The notes: generated by a model not told the origin, from the sequence alone. DNA of 64,000 nt from Streptomyces roseoverticillatus (GCF_000719265.1 NZ_JOFL01000006.1:124001-188000), one strand, 5' to 3'; numbered from the stretch's first letter, positions 10,223 to 19,088 are shown. Numbers and translations are program-made.

Positions 10223-10228
10223 TACCGT
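10223..10228 (+). promoter_or_regulatory. Leaderless -10 element of the peptidase-like lipoprotein gene
   Basis: TACCGT followed by seven bases and the ATG at 10236; no Shine-Dalgarno is visible. Confidence 0.5.
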
Positions 10229-10235
10229 CCGCGGC

Positions 10236-11813
10236 ATGAGGTCCGTACTCGCACCCTCCCTCTCCCTCCCCCTCGCCGCCACCCTGCTGGCATGCGGTCT
10301 CACCGGCTGCGCGAGCCGTGACGAGGCGGCAGGCCGGCCGGATCTGACCCGCTATTACGACCAGGAGATCTCCTGGGAACCCTGCTCCCGGGAGCAGGAC
10401 AGGACGGTCAGGGACGAGACGCGCAACGCCGGCCGCACGGCCGAGTGCGCCCGCCTCACCGTCCCCCACAGCTACGACGACCCCGCCAAGGGCGAGCTGC
10501 GGCTCGCCCTCATGCGCTACCGCGCCGCGGACCGGGACCACCGCCTCGGCTCCCTCGTCGTCGGCTTCGGCGGCCCGGGCGCGTCCGGGCTCGGACAGCT
10601 CGGCGCCCGCGGCCCGGACGGCTTCGGCAAGGCCGCCGGCCGCTACGACCTCGTCGCCTTCGACCCGCGCGGCGCCGGCGCCAGCTCCCCGGTCCGCTGC
10701 GGCACCGGCGACGGCCTCCCGGACGCCGCCCGCGGCCGGGACGACGACGCGGACGGCGCAGGCGACGCCTCCGAACTCGCCGACCGCATCGGCGACCGGG
10801 CCAAGGCCCTGCACGACTGCGCCAAGCGCACCGGGCCCGTCCTGCCCTACCTCGGCACCGTCCACGCCGCCAAGGACCTGGACGTGCTGCGTGCCGCCCT
10901 CGGCGAGGACAGGCTGAACTACCTCGGCTACGCGCAGGGCACCCGGCTCGGCGCCGCCTACGCCCACCGCTACCCGCACAAGGTCGGCCGCATGGTCATG
11001 GACAGCGTCGACGACCCGGCGCCCGACCTGCGCAGGAACGCCCTCGCCCGCACCGCCGCCTACCAGAAGGCCCTGCGCCACGCGGTGGAGATCTGCACCC
11101 GGCGCGGCGACGAGGACTGCATCCTCGGCTCCGACACCGACCGCGCCATGGAGACCGTCACCGCGGCCTTCAACCGCCTCGACGAACACCCGCTGCCGTG
11201 GGTGAACGGCACCACCCTCGACCGGGAGGCGGCCGTCACCCAGACCATGGGCCTCCTGCGGTCCCGCGAGGGCCTCCCCGAGGCCCCCAACCTCCTCGCG
11301 GCCATCGTCCACCGGCTGCGCCCCGGGGAGGCCGCGCACATGGCCCGGGAAGCCGTCGCCCGCGCCGGCGGCAAGGACACCGGAGACCGTGCCGGTGCCG
11401 GTTCCGCGACGGCGGCCGTCAACTGCGCCGACACCAGGAGCCGTTACACCGCCGACCAGGTAGCCGCCGCCTACGACGACTTCGTCGAGGCGTCCCCCGT
11501 CTTCGGCCCCGCCCTGGCCGCCGGCATGGCCGCGTGCACCGGATGGCCGCAGGCCGGGGACGACGGCTCCCACGACGTCGCCGCCCCCCGCGCCCCGAAG
11601 ATCCTCCTGCACACCCCCGAGTTCGACCCCGCGACCCCCGTGGCGTGGCTGCGCCGCATGGCCCGGGCCCTCGGCCCGTCGGCGGTCACCATGACGGACA
11701 CGGGCGGCGGGCACGGCGTCTACGGCTCGTCGGACGCCGACTGCGTCAACGAGAAGGTCGACGCGTTCCTCCTGGACGGGAGGCTGCCGGCCGACCGGAC
11801 CCGCTGCACCTGA
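10236..11813 (+). CDS. Secreted tripeptidyl-aminopeptidase-like lipoprotein lacking the catalytic Ser
   Basis: 525 residues. A signal peptide ends in lipobox LTGC (Cys25). The body is an alpha/beta-hydrolase of the streptomycete SlpD/SlpE and tripeptidyl aminopeptidase group: FGGPGASG oxyanion segment, a C-terminal acid in EFDPATP (Asp464) and GGHG (His493). The nucleophile elbow, normally GYSxGT, reads GYAQGT with GCG at codon 233, so the catalytic serine is alanine. The enzyme is therefore predicted to be inactive as a serine hydrolase, perhaps a binding protein. One T-to-G change from TCG would explain it. The rest of the reading frame is undamaged. Confidence 0.85.
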   Translation: MRSVLAPSLSLPLAATLLACGLTGCASRDEAAGRPDLTRYYDQEISWEPCSREQDRTVRDETRNAGRTAECARLTVPHSYDDPAKGELRLALMRYRAADRDHRLGSLVVGFGGPGASGLGQLGARGPDGFGKAAGRYDLVAFDPRGAGASSPVRCGTGDGLPDAARGRDDDADGAGDASELADRIGDRAKALHDCAKRTGPVLPYLGTVHAAKDLDVLRAALGEDRLNYLGYAQGTRLGAAYAHRYPHKVGRMVMDSVDDPAPDLRRNALARTAAYQKALRHAVEICTRRGDEDCILGSDTDRAMETVTAAFNRLDEHPLPWVNGTTLDREAAVTQTMGLLRSREGLPEAPNLLAAIVHRLRPGEAAHMAREAVARAGGKDTGDRAGAGSATAAVNCADTRSRYTADQVAAAYDDFVEASPVFGPALAAGMAACTGWPQAGDDGSHDVAAPRAPKILLHTPEFDPATPVAWLRRMARALGPSAVTMTDTGGGHGVYGSSDADCVNEKVDAFLLDGRLPADRTRCT

Positions 11814-11858
11814 CGCACCGGCGGCCTTCCGGTGCTCCATTGGAGGGGGAGTGACGGC

Positions 11859-11902
11859 CGGGCTGATGCGCCACGCCCGGCACCCGGGCAGGCATCAGCC
11901 CG
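11859..11902 (+). terminator. Nested hairpin between two lipoprotein/secreted genes
   Basis: CGGGCTGATGC (11859-11869) pairs perfectly with GCATCAGCCCG (11892-11902). Inside the loop GCCCGG (11875-11880) pairs with CCGGGC (11884-11889). Likely terminator of the upstream gene; alternatively a structured leader of the next gene, which starts 34 bases later. Confidence 0.6.
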
Positions 11903-11935
11903 TAGGGCGTCACCGAACGAAATGGAGTGTGCAGG

Positions 11936-12583
11936 ATGCGTATGGGACACCGGTTCACGGCCGCAGCGGCAGCCCTCGTCCTGGCGACAGCACCGGCAGG
12001 TGCCGCGCTCGCCTGCGACAAGGGGGAGGAGACGGACAAGAAGACGGAGTACACGGCCGAGCACACGGCGGACAAGAAGTCGGAGAAGAAGCCGGGAGAG
12101 CAGCACGGGAAGAAGCCGGGGAAGAAGCACGGGAAGAGGACGGGGACCAGGGCGGAGACCGACGGCGCCTTCCTGAGGACGGCCCGCCAGGCCGGTCTGG
12201 CGGAGATCGCCATGAGCAGGGACGCCGCGAAGAACGCCGTCATGCCGTGCGTCAAGAAGACGGCCGAGACCCTCGTCAAGGACCACACCACGATGGACAA
12301 GGAGCTCAGGGATCTGGCCCGCCGCCTGAAGGTGACCCTGCCCGGCAAGGAGACGACCGAGCAGCGCAGGTCGCTGCGCGACATGCGCAAGAAGGCGCAC
12401 AAACGGGAGTACGACACGCTCTGGCTCAAGGCCGCGGAGGCCGGGCACGTCCAGGCCCTCGAACTCCTCGACGACGAGATCGCCAAGGGGAAGAACGCCG
12501 AGGTGCGCGAGGCGGCCCGGATGGCGAGACCCATCATCGCCGCTCACCTGGCGAAAGTGCAGGTGTGCCAGAAGGAACGCTGA
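11936..12583 (+). CDS. Secreted DUF4142 protein
   Basis: 215 residues. A signal peptide (AAAAALVLATAPAGAALA) is followed by a Lys/Glu/His/Gly-rich low-complexity linker (about 30-75), then a helical domain with FLRTARQAGLAEIAMS and DHTTMDKELRDLA, typical of DUF4142. This is a ferritin-like four-helix family of exported proteins of unknown role. The ATG at 11936 is chosen because GGAG lies eight bases upstream; a GTG at 11927 overlaps that site. The domain keeps the conserved DHT motif. Monocistronic between two hairpins. Confidence 0.85.
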   Translation: MRMGHRFTAAAAALVLATAPAGAALACDKGEETDKKTEYTAEHTADKKSEKKPGEQHGKKPGKKHGKRTGTRAETDGAFLRTARQAGLAEIAMSRDAAKNAVMPCVKKTAETLVKDHTTMDKELRDLARRLKVTLPGKETTEQRRSLRDMRKKAHKREYDTLWLKAAEAGHVQALELLDDEIAKGKNAEVREAARMARPIIAAHLAKVQVCQKER

Positions 12584-12586
12584 CGG

Positions 12587-12635
12587 GCCGCCGGCCGCGG
12601 GCCGCCCCGGCGCTCAGCCGGCCGCGGCCGGCGGC
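12587..12635 (+). terminator. Terminator hairpin after the DUF4142 gene
   Basis: GCCGCCGGCCGCGG (12587-12600) pairs perfectly with CCGCGGCCGGCGGC (12622-12635), 14 bp with a 21-base loop, starting four bases after the stop codon. Confidence 0.6.
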
Positions 12636-12835
12636 TGCTCTCGGCCCGGATCGTCGAGCGCGGCGTCGGGCTCGGCGTGCGGCCCGGCGGCGCTCGCCTC
12701 CTCCGGCGCCGCCCCGAGGAGCACCCTCGCGGCGGGCGGCGCGCGGCAGGTCCGCCCGCCGCCCGCATATTTCAGGCTGCAGCTATCTTTCCCGCCCGAA
12801 CCGCCACTGAAGCATTCATCTCCGCCGGAACCCAT
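12614..12835 (-). CDS. Possible small Gly/Cys-containing protein
   Basis: A 73-codon reading frame starting MGSGGDECFSGGSGG, with GGGA upstream of the ATG. The first 30 codons use unusually A/T-ending codons and three Cys; the rest is Ala/Pro-rich with streptomycete codon use. No family is recognised. Its 3' end lies inside the terminator hairpin of the DUF4142 gene, which argues against it. Kept as a doubtful gene only. Confidence 0.2.
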   Translation of the reverse strand: MGSGGDECFSGGSGGKDSCSLKYAGGGRTCRAPPAARVLLGAAPEEASAAGPHAEPDAALDDPGREQPPAAAG

Positions 12836-13126
12836 GCAGTTCCCGGGAGGCTCCCGGCCACGGCGAAGCCGATGTATCGGCCAATGAAGTCCCGGCGTGC
12901 GTAGCCCTGCTGCAGCCGCCCCCGTCCGTCGTTCTACGGGGGTCGGCCCGTATCTGATGGGGTATCAGTCGGTCGTATCCGGAGAAAAGCGGCCGGGGGA
13001 CGGCCGGACTGCTACGGAATTGAGACAGGCCTGGTCATGCCCTGCCCTGCCCGCATGGCATCCTGGGCCGTCATGAGTTCTGCCGGACGGGATCGGCGGA
13101 TGTCCGGGGATTACGAGGATGCATCA
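12836..13126. other. Intergenic leader upstream of the ATP-grasp pair
   Basis: About 290 bases of lower-GC DNA without a convincing gene on either strand. It must hold the promoter of the ATP-grasp operon. A Shine-Dalgarno (GAGG, 13114-13117) precedes the ATG at 13127. No riboswitch class is recognised. Confidence 0.5.
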
Positions 13127-14017
13127 ATGAGACTCTGCTTCCTGGTGGAGGAGCAGTACCGGCACGACGGCATGCCGGTGGATGTCATCCGCCAACTCAG
13201 GTCCTGGGGCCACCACGTGGACGTGCTCAGGCCCGGCGGCTCGCTCCTCAGGCTCTCCGACGCGGTGGCCGCCGGCCGCCACGACGCCTGGGTCCTCAAG
13301 ACCGTCTCCGGCGGCCCCGGCCTCACCCTGCTGGAAGCCGCGGCCGGCGCCGGCCTCACCACCGTCAACGACGCCCGCGCCATCCGCGGCGTGCGCGACA
13401 AGGTGCTGGCCGCCGTGACCGCCGAGCGGCACGGCCTGCCGGTGCCCGTCACCTACGCGGCCCTGCGCATCGAGGACTTCGCGGAGGTTCCCGCGGCCGC
13501 CTACCCGCTCGTCGTCAAGCCCGCCGACGGCAGCTCCGGCCGCGCCGTACGGCTCGTGCCCTCCCCGGACCGGCTCACGGACCCGGCCTCCCGCGACGAG
13601 TCGCCCCACGGCGGCATGCTCATCGCCCAGCCCTACGTCCCCAACTCCGGCACCGACCTCAAGGTGTACTGCGTCGACGGCCGGCTCTACGCCACCGAGC
13701 GCTGCTCCCCCCTCCACCCCGACCAGCCCGCCGTCGAACGGCAGGTGCCGCTCGGCGCGGAGGTGGCCGCCATCGCCGCCCGCGTCGGCGAGGTCTTCGG
13801 CCTCGACCTGTACGGCGTGGACGTCGTCCTCGGGCCCGACGGCCCCGTCGTCGTCGACGTCAACGACTTCCCCAGCTTCCGTCAGGTCCCCGACGCGGTC
13901 GCCCGCGTGGCCTGGGCGATCCTGCGGCTCGCCGACGCGGGAGGCGAGCGGCCCCTGCCCGCGGCGGGCGCCTCCGCCGCGCTGCCCCTCGGCGGCGCCC
14001 CGGGCGGCGACGCATGA
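13127..14017 (+). CDS. RimK-type ATP-grasp ligase, first of a pair
   Basis: 296 residues. An N-terminal pre-ATP-grasp domain (MRLCFLVEE) is followed by an ATP-grasp fold: VVKPADGSSGRAVRL (lysine and glycine-rich loop), GGMLIAQPYVPNSGTDLKVY, and metal-binding VVDVNDFPSF with the D-x-N motif near the C-terminus. Enzymes of this type join a carboxylate to an amine through an acyl phosphate (RimK, LysX, graspetide ligases). The next gene is a second ATP-grasp ligase overlapping by ATGA. Substrate unknown; no carrier or precursor peptide is obvious nearby. Confidence 0.85.
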   Translation: MRLCFLVEEQYRHDGMPVDVIRQLRSWGHHVDVLRPGGSLLRLSDAVAAGRHDAWVLKTVSGGPGLTLLEAAAGAGLTTVNDARAIRGVRDKVLAAVTAERHGLPVPVTYAALRIEDFAEVPAAAYPLVVKPADGSSGRAVRLVPSPDRLTDPASRDESPHGGMLIAQPYVPNSGTDLKVYCVDGRLYATERCSPLHPDQPAVERQVPLGAEVAAIAARVGEVFGLDLYGVDVVLGPDGPVVVDVNDFPSFRQVPDAVARVAWAILRLADAGGERPLPAAGASAALPLGGAPGGDA

Positions 14018-14847
14018 GGATAGGCCTGCTCACGCCCTCCCCCGACCACCCGCTGCTCGCCGCCGCCACGGCTCTGCTGACGCCCCGCCACCACGTGGCC
14101 GCCCTGGACCCCGCGACCGCCGCCGACCCCCCGGTCGGCGACCTCGCCGACGTCTACCTGCTCAAGACCCGCACCCCCCGTGCCCTCGCCTTCGCCCGCC
14201 GCCTCGAAGAGCGCGGCGCGCCCGTGCTGAACTCGGCCGGCTCGACCGCGCAAGTCCAGGACCGGACCGCCATGGCCGGCATCGCCCTGCGGGCCGGCCT
14301 CCCCTTCGTCGCCACCGCCACCGAGCCCTCCCTCGTGGGCCTGGCCGCCCGCGGCGACCTGTCCTACCCCGTCGTGATCAAGAGCCGGCACAGCCGCCGC
14401 CACGACCTGGTGGCCCGCGTCGACGACCCCGTACGGCTCGCCGTGCTCGCGGCCGAGTGGGGCGACGAGCCCGTCGTGGTGCAGCGCTTCACCCCCAACG
14501 ACGGCTGGGACCACAAGCTGTGGGTCGTCGGCGACCACGTCTTCGCCGGCCTCCGCCGCTCCGAACTCGCGCCCCCCGCCGGCACGGGCACCGAGTCCCT
14601 GCCCACCGACCGGCTGCCGGCGGGCTGGCTCGACGTCGTCCGGCGCGTCGGCGAGGTCTTCGCCCTGGACGTGTACGGCGTCGACCTCCTCGACGTCGCC
14701 GGAACGCCCCTCATCGTCGACGTCAACGCCTTCCCGGGCATCCGCGGCCAGTCCGGCGCGCCGGAGGCGCTGGCGTCCTTGACGCTCAGCACGGCGGCGG
14801 GCGCGCACCGCCCCCGCGCACTGGCCCCGGCCCAGCCGGTGAGCTGA
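14014..14847 (+). CDS. RimK-type ATP-grasp ligase, second of a pair
   Basis: 277 residues. Same fold as its neighbour: N-terminal MRIGLLTPSPDHPLL, VVIKSRHSRRHDLV in the nucleotide-binding loop (His/Arg-rich rather than Gly-rich), VVQRFTPNDGWDHKLWVV, and metal site IVDVNAFPGIRG. The ATG overlaps the upstream stop (ATGA), so the two are made together, suggesting consecutive ligations or a heterodimer. The altered glycine loop suggests a different specificity or a regulatory role. Ends 600 bases before the next gene. Confidence 0.83.
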   Translation: MRIGLLTPSPDHPLLAAATALLTPRHHVAALDPATAADPPVGDLADVYLLKTRTPRALAFARRLEERGAPVLNSAGSTAQVQDRTAMAGIALRAGLPFVATATEPSLVGLAARGDLSYPVVIKSRHSRRHDLVARVDDPVRLAVLAAEWGDEPVVVQRFTPNDGWDHKLWVVGDHVFAGLRRSELAPPAGTGTESLPTDRLPAGWLDVVRRVGEVFALDVYGVDLLDVAGTPLIVDVNAFPGIRGQSGAPEALASLTLSTAAGAHRPRALAPAQPVS

Positions 14848-15451
14848 CGGTCTTTCTTCCGCCGCGGCGGCGAGCGACCACTGGCGTGGTGCCCGGCGGT
14901 GCCGAACGGTCTGAGGCGTGGACGGCACCGCCGGTCAGGCCGGTGGTGGCTGAGCGCCGCGGCGGCGGGTTCATGGAAGACAGGGCCTGCGTCTGCTGGG
15001 AGCGGCCCTCGACCGCGGGTTCGTGGGGGTGCGCCCTGCGCCTCAGGGCGGGCCGCCGTTCGTGCGGATGGTGCGCGAACCCCCGCCCGTACGGGACAAG
15101 GGGATTCGACTCATCCGTCCCAGTTGTCCGCCCCGTCACAGTCCGCGGCCCGGGCCGGCCCGGGCCGTGACTCTCTCCCTCCGCAGCCGTTGACCCGGCC
15201 AGATCAGTCCTCATGCAAAACGGGGCTGCCGAAGGCCGTACGACGATCCCACCCGGAGCGCCGGCGGGCCCGGGCCCCGCGCCGGCGGAATCCGCGCGGC
15301 GCCGGAGACCGGGCTACCGACCGCCGTCCGCGCGGGCCGTCGCGGCCCTTCCGACCGGCGGCCGTCTCTCGGCGCGAATCCGCGCTGTGACGGCGGGAGA
15401 CGGCCGCCACACCTTCGTGAGGGACACCGACGCCGAGGTGAGGGAACCCGC
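14848..15451. other. Intergenic region before the hyc-like operon
   Basis: About 600 bases. Several open frames exist on both strands but none has a good start site, consistent codon bias or a recognisable product. A self-complementary CCGCCGCGGCGG near 14862 may be part of a terminator. GAGGGAACCCGC precedes the ATG at 15452. No tRNA cloverleaf could be drawn. Confidence 0.5.
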
Positions 15452-15934
15452 ATGAGCCTGCTCCGCAAGATCCGTGAGACCGGCCGGGTGGCCGAGGACG
15501 CCCCGCCCCGCCCGGCCGGGGACCCGCCGCTGGGCGCCGCGGAACTGGCCGGCTCGGCCCACGTGCGCTGCATCGACGCCGGCTCCTGCAACGGCTGCGA
15601 GATCGAGATCGCGGCGGCCTTCGGACCGGTGTACGACGCCGAGCGCTACGGGGCCCGCCTGGTGGCCTCGCCCCGCCACGCCGACGTGGCCCTCGTGACC
15701 GGCGCCGTCACCCGCAACATGGCCGAGCCGCTGCGCCGCACCGTCGCCGCGATGCCCCGCCCCCGCCTGGTGGTCGCCGTGGGCGACTGCGCGATCGGCT
15801 GCGGGGAGTTCGCCGGCGGCCACGGCGTGGAGGGCGCGGTCGGCGACGTCGTCCCCGTCGACCTGCAGGTGCCGGGCTGCCCGCCGGAGCCGGAGCGGAT
15901 CGTGGCGGCGCTGCGCGTCGTGACCGGCCGGTGA
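15452..15934 (+). CDS. NuoB/HycG-like [4Fe-4S] subunit of an energy-converting complex
   Basis: 160 residues of the complex I 20-kDa / hydrogenase small-subunit family. The cluster N2-type cysteines are present: CNGC (C46, C49), GDC (C113) and PGCPPEPE (C143), so a 4Fe-4S cluster should be bound. IDAGSCNGCEIE is typical of the Rv0082/HyfI group. First gene of a six-gene operon in the same order as Rv0082-Rv0087 of Mycobacterium tuberculosis. It sits at the peripheral arm and would pass electrons to the large subunit. No 8Fe ferredoxin-like subunit (HycF/HyfH) follows, unlike formate hydrogenlyase. Confidence 0.88.
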   Translation: MSLLRKIRETGRVAEDAPPRPAGDPPLGAAELAGSAHVRCIDAGSCNGCEIEIAAAFGPVYDAERYGARLVASPRHADVALVTGAVTRNMAEPLRRTVAAMPRPRLVVAVGDCAIGCGEFAGGHGVEGAVGDVVPVDLQVPGCPPEPERIVAALRVVTGR

Positions 15935-16052
15935 GCCCGTACGGGACGTTCCGGAAGCCGGCGGCGGGGGCGGCGGGGGCCGGAAGACCGGCGCCCGGGA
16001 GCCGTTCGATAGGCACTCGCACCCGTACCCGTACCCCCGCGGGGCAGGCCGC

Positions 16053-18086
16053 ATGAGCTCGGCCGAGTCCGCGACGGTGGTGGCCGCGGGCCTCGCCGGC
16101 GCGGGGGTGCTGGCGGGCATGCTCCTGCCGGGCCGGATCCGGGTCGTCGCCGTGGGCCTGTGCACGGCGGGGCTGGGCGGCGCGGGAGTCGCGGGCGGCG
16201 TCGCGGCCCTGGGCGGCACCCGCTGGTCCGCGCACCTGCCGGGCCTGCTGCCGCTGGCCGGACTGCACCTGGCCGTCGACGCCCTCTCGGGGCTGTTCAT
16301 GGCCGTCGCCGGCGCCGTGGTCCTGGCGGTCGCCGTGTACGGCATCGGCTACGCGTCGGGGCGCGGCCCGCGCGGCCCCGCCTCGCGCGGCGTCCAGTCG
16401 GCCCTGCCGGTCTTCGCGCTGACGCTGGTGCTGGTCCCGGCGGCCGCCTCCGTGTCGTCGTTCCTGCTGCTGTGGGAGGCGATGGCGGTGACGTCGCTCG
16501 TCCTCGTCCTGGCGGACCAGCGCGAGCGCTCCACCGTCCGCGAGGCCGGCGTCTGGTACGCGGTGATGACGCACTTCGGGCTCGTCCTCCTGCTGGCGGG
16601 CCTCTCCCTGTTCGCGGCCGGCGCGGGCGGCGAGACCTTCGCCCAGCTGCGCGCCGGGGCGAGCGGCATGTCCCCGGGCGCGCGCGGCGCGGTCTTCGTC
16701 CTCGTCGCGGCGGCGTTCGCGTCGAAGGCCGGCATGGTGCCGCTGCACCCGTGGCTGCCGCGCGCCCACCCCGAGGCGCCGAGCAACGTCTCGGCGCTGA
16801 TGAGCGCCGCGATGGTGAACCTGGGCGCGTACGGGATCATCCGCGTGAACTTCGAACTGCTGGGCGGCGGGCCCCGCTGGGGCTGGCTGCTCGTCCTGGC
16901 GACGGGCGCCCTGTCCGCCGTCTACGGCATCCTGCAGGCGGCCATGGCGTCGGACATCAAGCGCCTGCTGGCGTACTCGACGTCGGAGAACCTCGGCCTG
17001 GTCCTCATCGGCGTCGGCGCGGCGGGCCTGTTCGCCTCCTCCGGCTACCCCGTCCCCGCGGCCCTCGCCCTGGCCGCGGCCTTGCTGCACGTCACCAACC
17101 ACGCCGTCTTCAAGGCCCTGCTGTTCTGCGCGGCCGGCTCCGTGGTGCGCGCCACGGGCGTGCGCGACCTCGACCGCATGGGCGGGCTGCGCGCGCGGAT
17201 GCCGGCCACCGCCGGCTTCTTCGCGGTGTCGTCGCTGGCCGCGGTGGCCCTCCCGCCGGGCAACGGCTTCCTCAGCGAGTGGCTGCTGCTGCAGTCCCTG
17301 ATCCACGGCATGACCGTGCCCGGGGTGTCCACGGCGATCGTGCTGCCGCTCGCGGTCGCCGTCATCGCCCTGTCGGCGGGGCTCGCGGCGGCCGTGTTCG
17401 TCAAGGCCCTCGGCGTCGGCTTCTTCGCCCGGCCCCGCAGCGCGCGGGCCGCGTCCGCGGAGGAGAGCCCGCCGCTGATGCACCTCGGCATGGGCCTGCT
17501 GGCCATCGGCTGCACGGCCCTCGCGCTCGTGCCCGGCACCCTGGGCAACAGCCTGTCGCGAGCGGTCGCCGCGGCCGGGCTCCACGGCGGCCGTCCCCTG
17601 GCGGGCGGCGGCCTGGCGCTGAAGCTGGACCAGGTCGCCGCCTCGCTCTCCCCCCTGTGGGTGACGGCGGCCCTGCTCGCGGGCGTCGTCGCCGCGTCGG
17701 GCCTCATCCGCCTCACCACCCGCCGCGGGCGCCGGACGAACGCCCGGCTGTGGGACTGCGGCGGCGGCGCCCCCACGCCCCGCATGTCGTACACGGCGAC
17801 CTCCTTCGCGGAGCCCCTGCAACGCGTCTTCGACGACGTCCTGGAACCCGAACAGGGCGTCGACGTCACTCCGGTGCGCGACTCCGCCTACCTCGTGGAG
17901 CGCGTGCGCTTCCGGCGCAGCGTCCCCGACCGGATCGAGCACCGCCTCTACCGGCCCGTCCTGGCCGCCGTCGAGTCCCTCGGCCGGGCCGCCCGCCGGC
18001 TGGCCCCCGGCAGCGTGCACCGCTACCTCGGCTACGGGTTCTTCGGTCTCGTCGCTCTCCTGCTGGCCCTGGCAGTCGGCTGGTGA
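16053..18086 (+). CDS. HyfB/NuoL-like proton-antiporter membrane subunit
   Basis: 677 residues, polytopic. The conserved antiporter residues are visible: Glu in LLLWEAMAVTSLVL, Lys in SKAGMVPLHPWLPRAHPEAPSNV, and a second Lys in the ASDIKRLLAYSTSENLG segment. The last 130 residues form a soluble-looking stretch ending in one more membrane helix (FFGLVALLLALAVGW). Equivalent to Rv0083/HyfB, one of two proton-channel subunits of the complex. ATG 16053 chosen from the hydrophobic N-terminus and gene spacing; the Shine-Dalgarno is weak. Confidence 0.88.
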   Translation: MSSAESATVVAAGLAGAGVLAGMLLPGRIRVVAVGLCTAGLGGAGVAGGVAALGGTRWSAHLPGLLPLAGLHLAVDALSGLFMAVAGAVVLAVAVYGIGYASGRGPRGPASRGVQSALPVFALTLVLVPAAASVSSFLLLWEAMAVTSLVLVLADQRERSTVREAGVWYAVMTHFGLVLLLAGLSLFAAGAGGETFAQLRAGASGMSPGARGAVFVLVAAAFASKAGMVPLHPWLPRAHPEAPSNVSALMSAAMVNLGAYGIIRVNFELLGGGPRWGWLLVLATGALSAVYGILQAAMASDIKRLLAYSTSENLGLVLIGVGAAGLFASSGYPVPAALALAAALLHVTNHAVFKALLFCAAGSVVRATGVRDLDRMGGLRARMPATAGFFAVSSLAAVALPPGNGFLSEWLLLQSLIHGMTVPGVSTAIVLPLAVAVIALSAGLAAAVFVKALGVGFFARPRSARAASAEESPPLMHLGMGLLAIGCTALALVPGTLGNSLSRAVAAAGLHGGRPLAGGGLALKLDQVAASLSPLWVTAALLAGVVAASGLIRLTTRRGRRTNARLWDCGGGAPTPRMSYTATSFAEPLQRVFDDVLEPEQGVDVTPVRDSAYLVERVRFRRSVPDRIEHRLYRPVLAAVESLGRAARRLAPGSVHRYLGYGFFGLVALLLALAVGW

Positions 18087-18111
18087 GCGCCACCGCGCAC
18101 GAGGAGACGCC

Positions 18112-19077
18112 GTGAACGGCACCATGACCGCCACCGGCACGGCCGCGGTGACCCTCCAGGTCGCCCTGGTCGCCGCCGGTGCACCCCTGCTCGCCGGACT
18201 GATGCGGCAGGTACGGGCGCTGCTGGAGGGCCGGGTCGGGCCGGGGGTCACCCAGCCCTGGCGCGACCTGCGCAAACTGCTGCGCAAGGAGGCCGTGACC
18301 CCGGCCGGCACCGGCCCGGCCTTCCGGCTCGGACCGCTGGTGCTGGTCGCCACCACGGCCGTCGTCGCGGCGCTCGTCCCGCTGGCCTCGACCGCCACGC
18401 CCGTCAGCGGCGGCGCCGACCTCATCCTCGTCGTGGCGCTGCTCGCGCTCGGCACGGTCGCCCTCGCCCTGGCCGGCCTGGACACCGGCACCGCCTTCGG
18501 CGGCATGGGGGCCTCCCGCGAGATGACCGTGGCCGCGCTCGTCGAACCGACGATCCTCCTCGCGGTGTTCGCCCTGTCGATACCGGCGGGGTCGACGAAC
18601 CTGTCGGCCATCGTCTCCGGCGGCATCCACGACCCGGTCCGCCTCGCCTCCCCGGCGGGGCTGCTGTCCACCGCGGCCCTGGCCGTCGCCGTCCTCGCCG
18701 AGACCGGCCGGCTGCCGGTGGACAACCCGGCCACCCACCTGGAACTGACGATGGTCCACGAGGCGATGGTGCTGGAGTACGCCGGACCCGACCTCGCCCT
18801 GGTCGAACTCGGCTCCCAGATGCGGCTGACCGTCCTGCTGGGCCTGCTCGCCTCGCTGTCCGCCCCCTGGGGCATCGCCACGACCGCCTCCCCGGCGGCC
18901 CTCGTCCTCGCCCTCGTCCTGCTCGCGGTGAAGGTCGCCCTGCTCGGCGCGGCACTCGCCGCGGCCGAGGTGTTCTGGGCCAAACTTCGGCTCTTCCGCG
19001 TGCCCGAGCTGCTGGCCGGCTCCTTCCTGCTGGCACTCCTCGCGGTGACCGCCTCCTACTTCCTCACGGGAGAGTGA
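18112..19077 (+). CDS. hycD: HycD/HyfC/NuoH-like membrane subunit
   Basis: 321 residues with about eight membrane segments. The signature ETGRLPVDNPATHLELTMVH, with its membrane-interface acidic residues, is diagnostic of the NuoH/HyfC family linking the membrane and peripheral arms. GTG 18112 is preceded by GAGGAG six bases upstream. Counterpart of mycobacterial HycD (Rv0084). It lies 25 bases after the NuoL-like gene and is followed at once by the HyfE-like gene. Confidence 0.88.
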   Translation: MNGTMTATGTAAVTLQVALVAAGAPLLAGLMRQVRALLEGRVGPGVTQPWRDLRKLLRKEAVTPAGTGPAFRLGPLVLVATTAVVAALVPLASTATPVSGGADLILVVALLALGTVALALAGLDTGTAFGGMGASREMTVAALVEPTILLAVFALSIPAGSTNLSAIVSGGIHDPVRLASPAGLLSTAALAVAVLAETGRLPVDNPATHLELTMVHEAMVLEYAGPDLALVELGSQMRLTVLLGLLASLSAPWGIATTASPAALVLALVLLAVKVALLGAALAAAEVFWAKLRLFRVPELLAGSFLLALLAVTASYFLTGE

Positions 19078-19088
19078 GTGAGGGACTC

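Noticed and set aside
15095..15130. Possible tRNA T-arm (GGATTCGACTCATCC)
   Set aside because: No matching acceptor, D or anticodon stems could be drawn around it.
15213..15455. 80-codon frame overlapping the start of the NuoB-like gene (ATGA)
   Set aside because: The overlap looks like coupling, but the product is low-complexity Pro/Ala/Arg with no ribosome site and no counterpart in the Rv0082-Rv0087 arrangement.
15708..18983. 1,000-codon antisense frame across the hyc-like operon
   Set aside because: Shadow of well-supported membrane subunits on the + strand.
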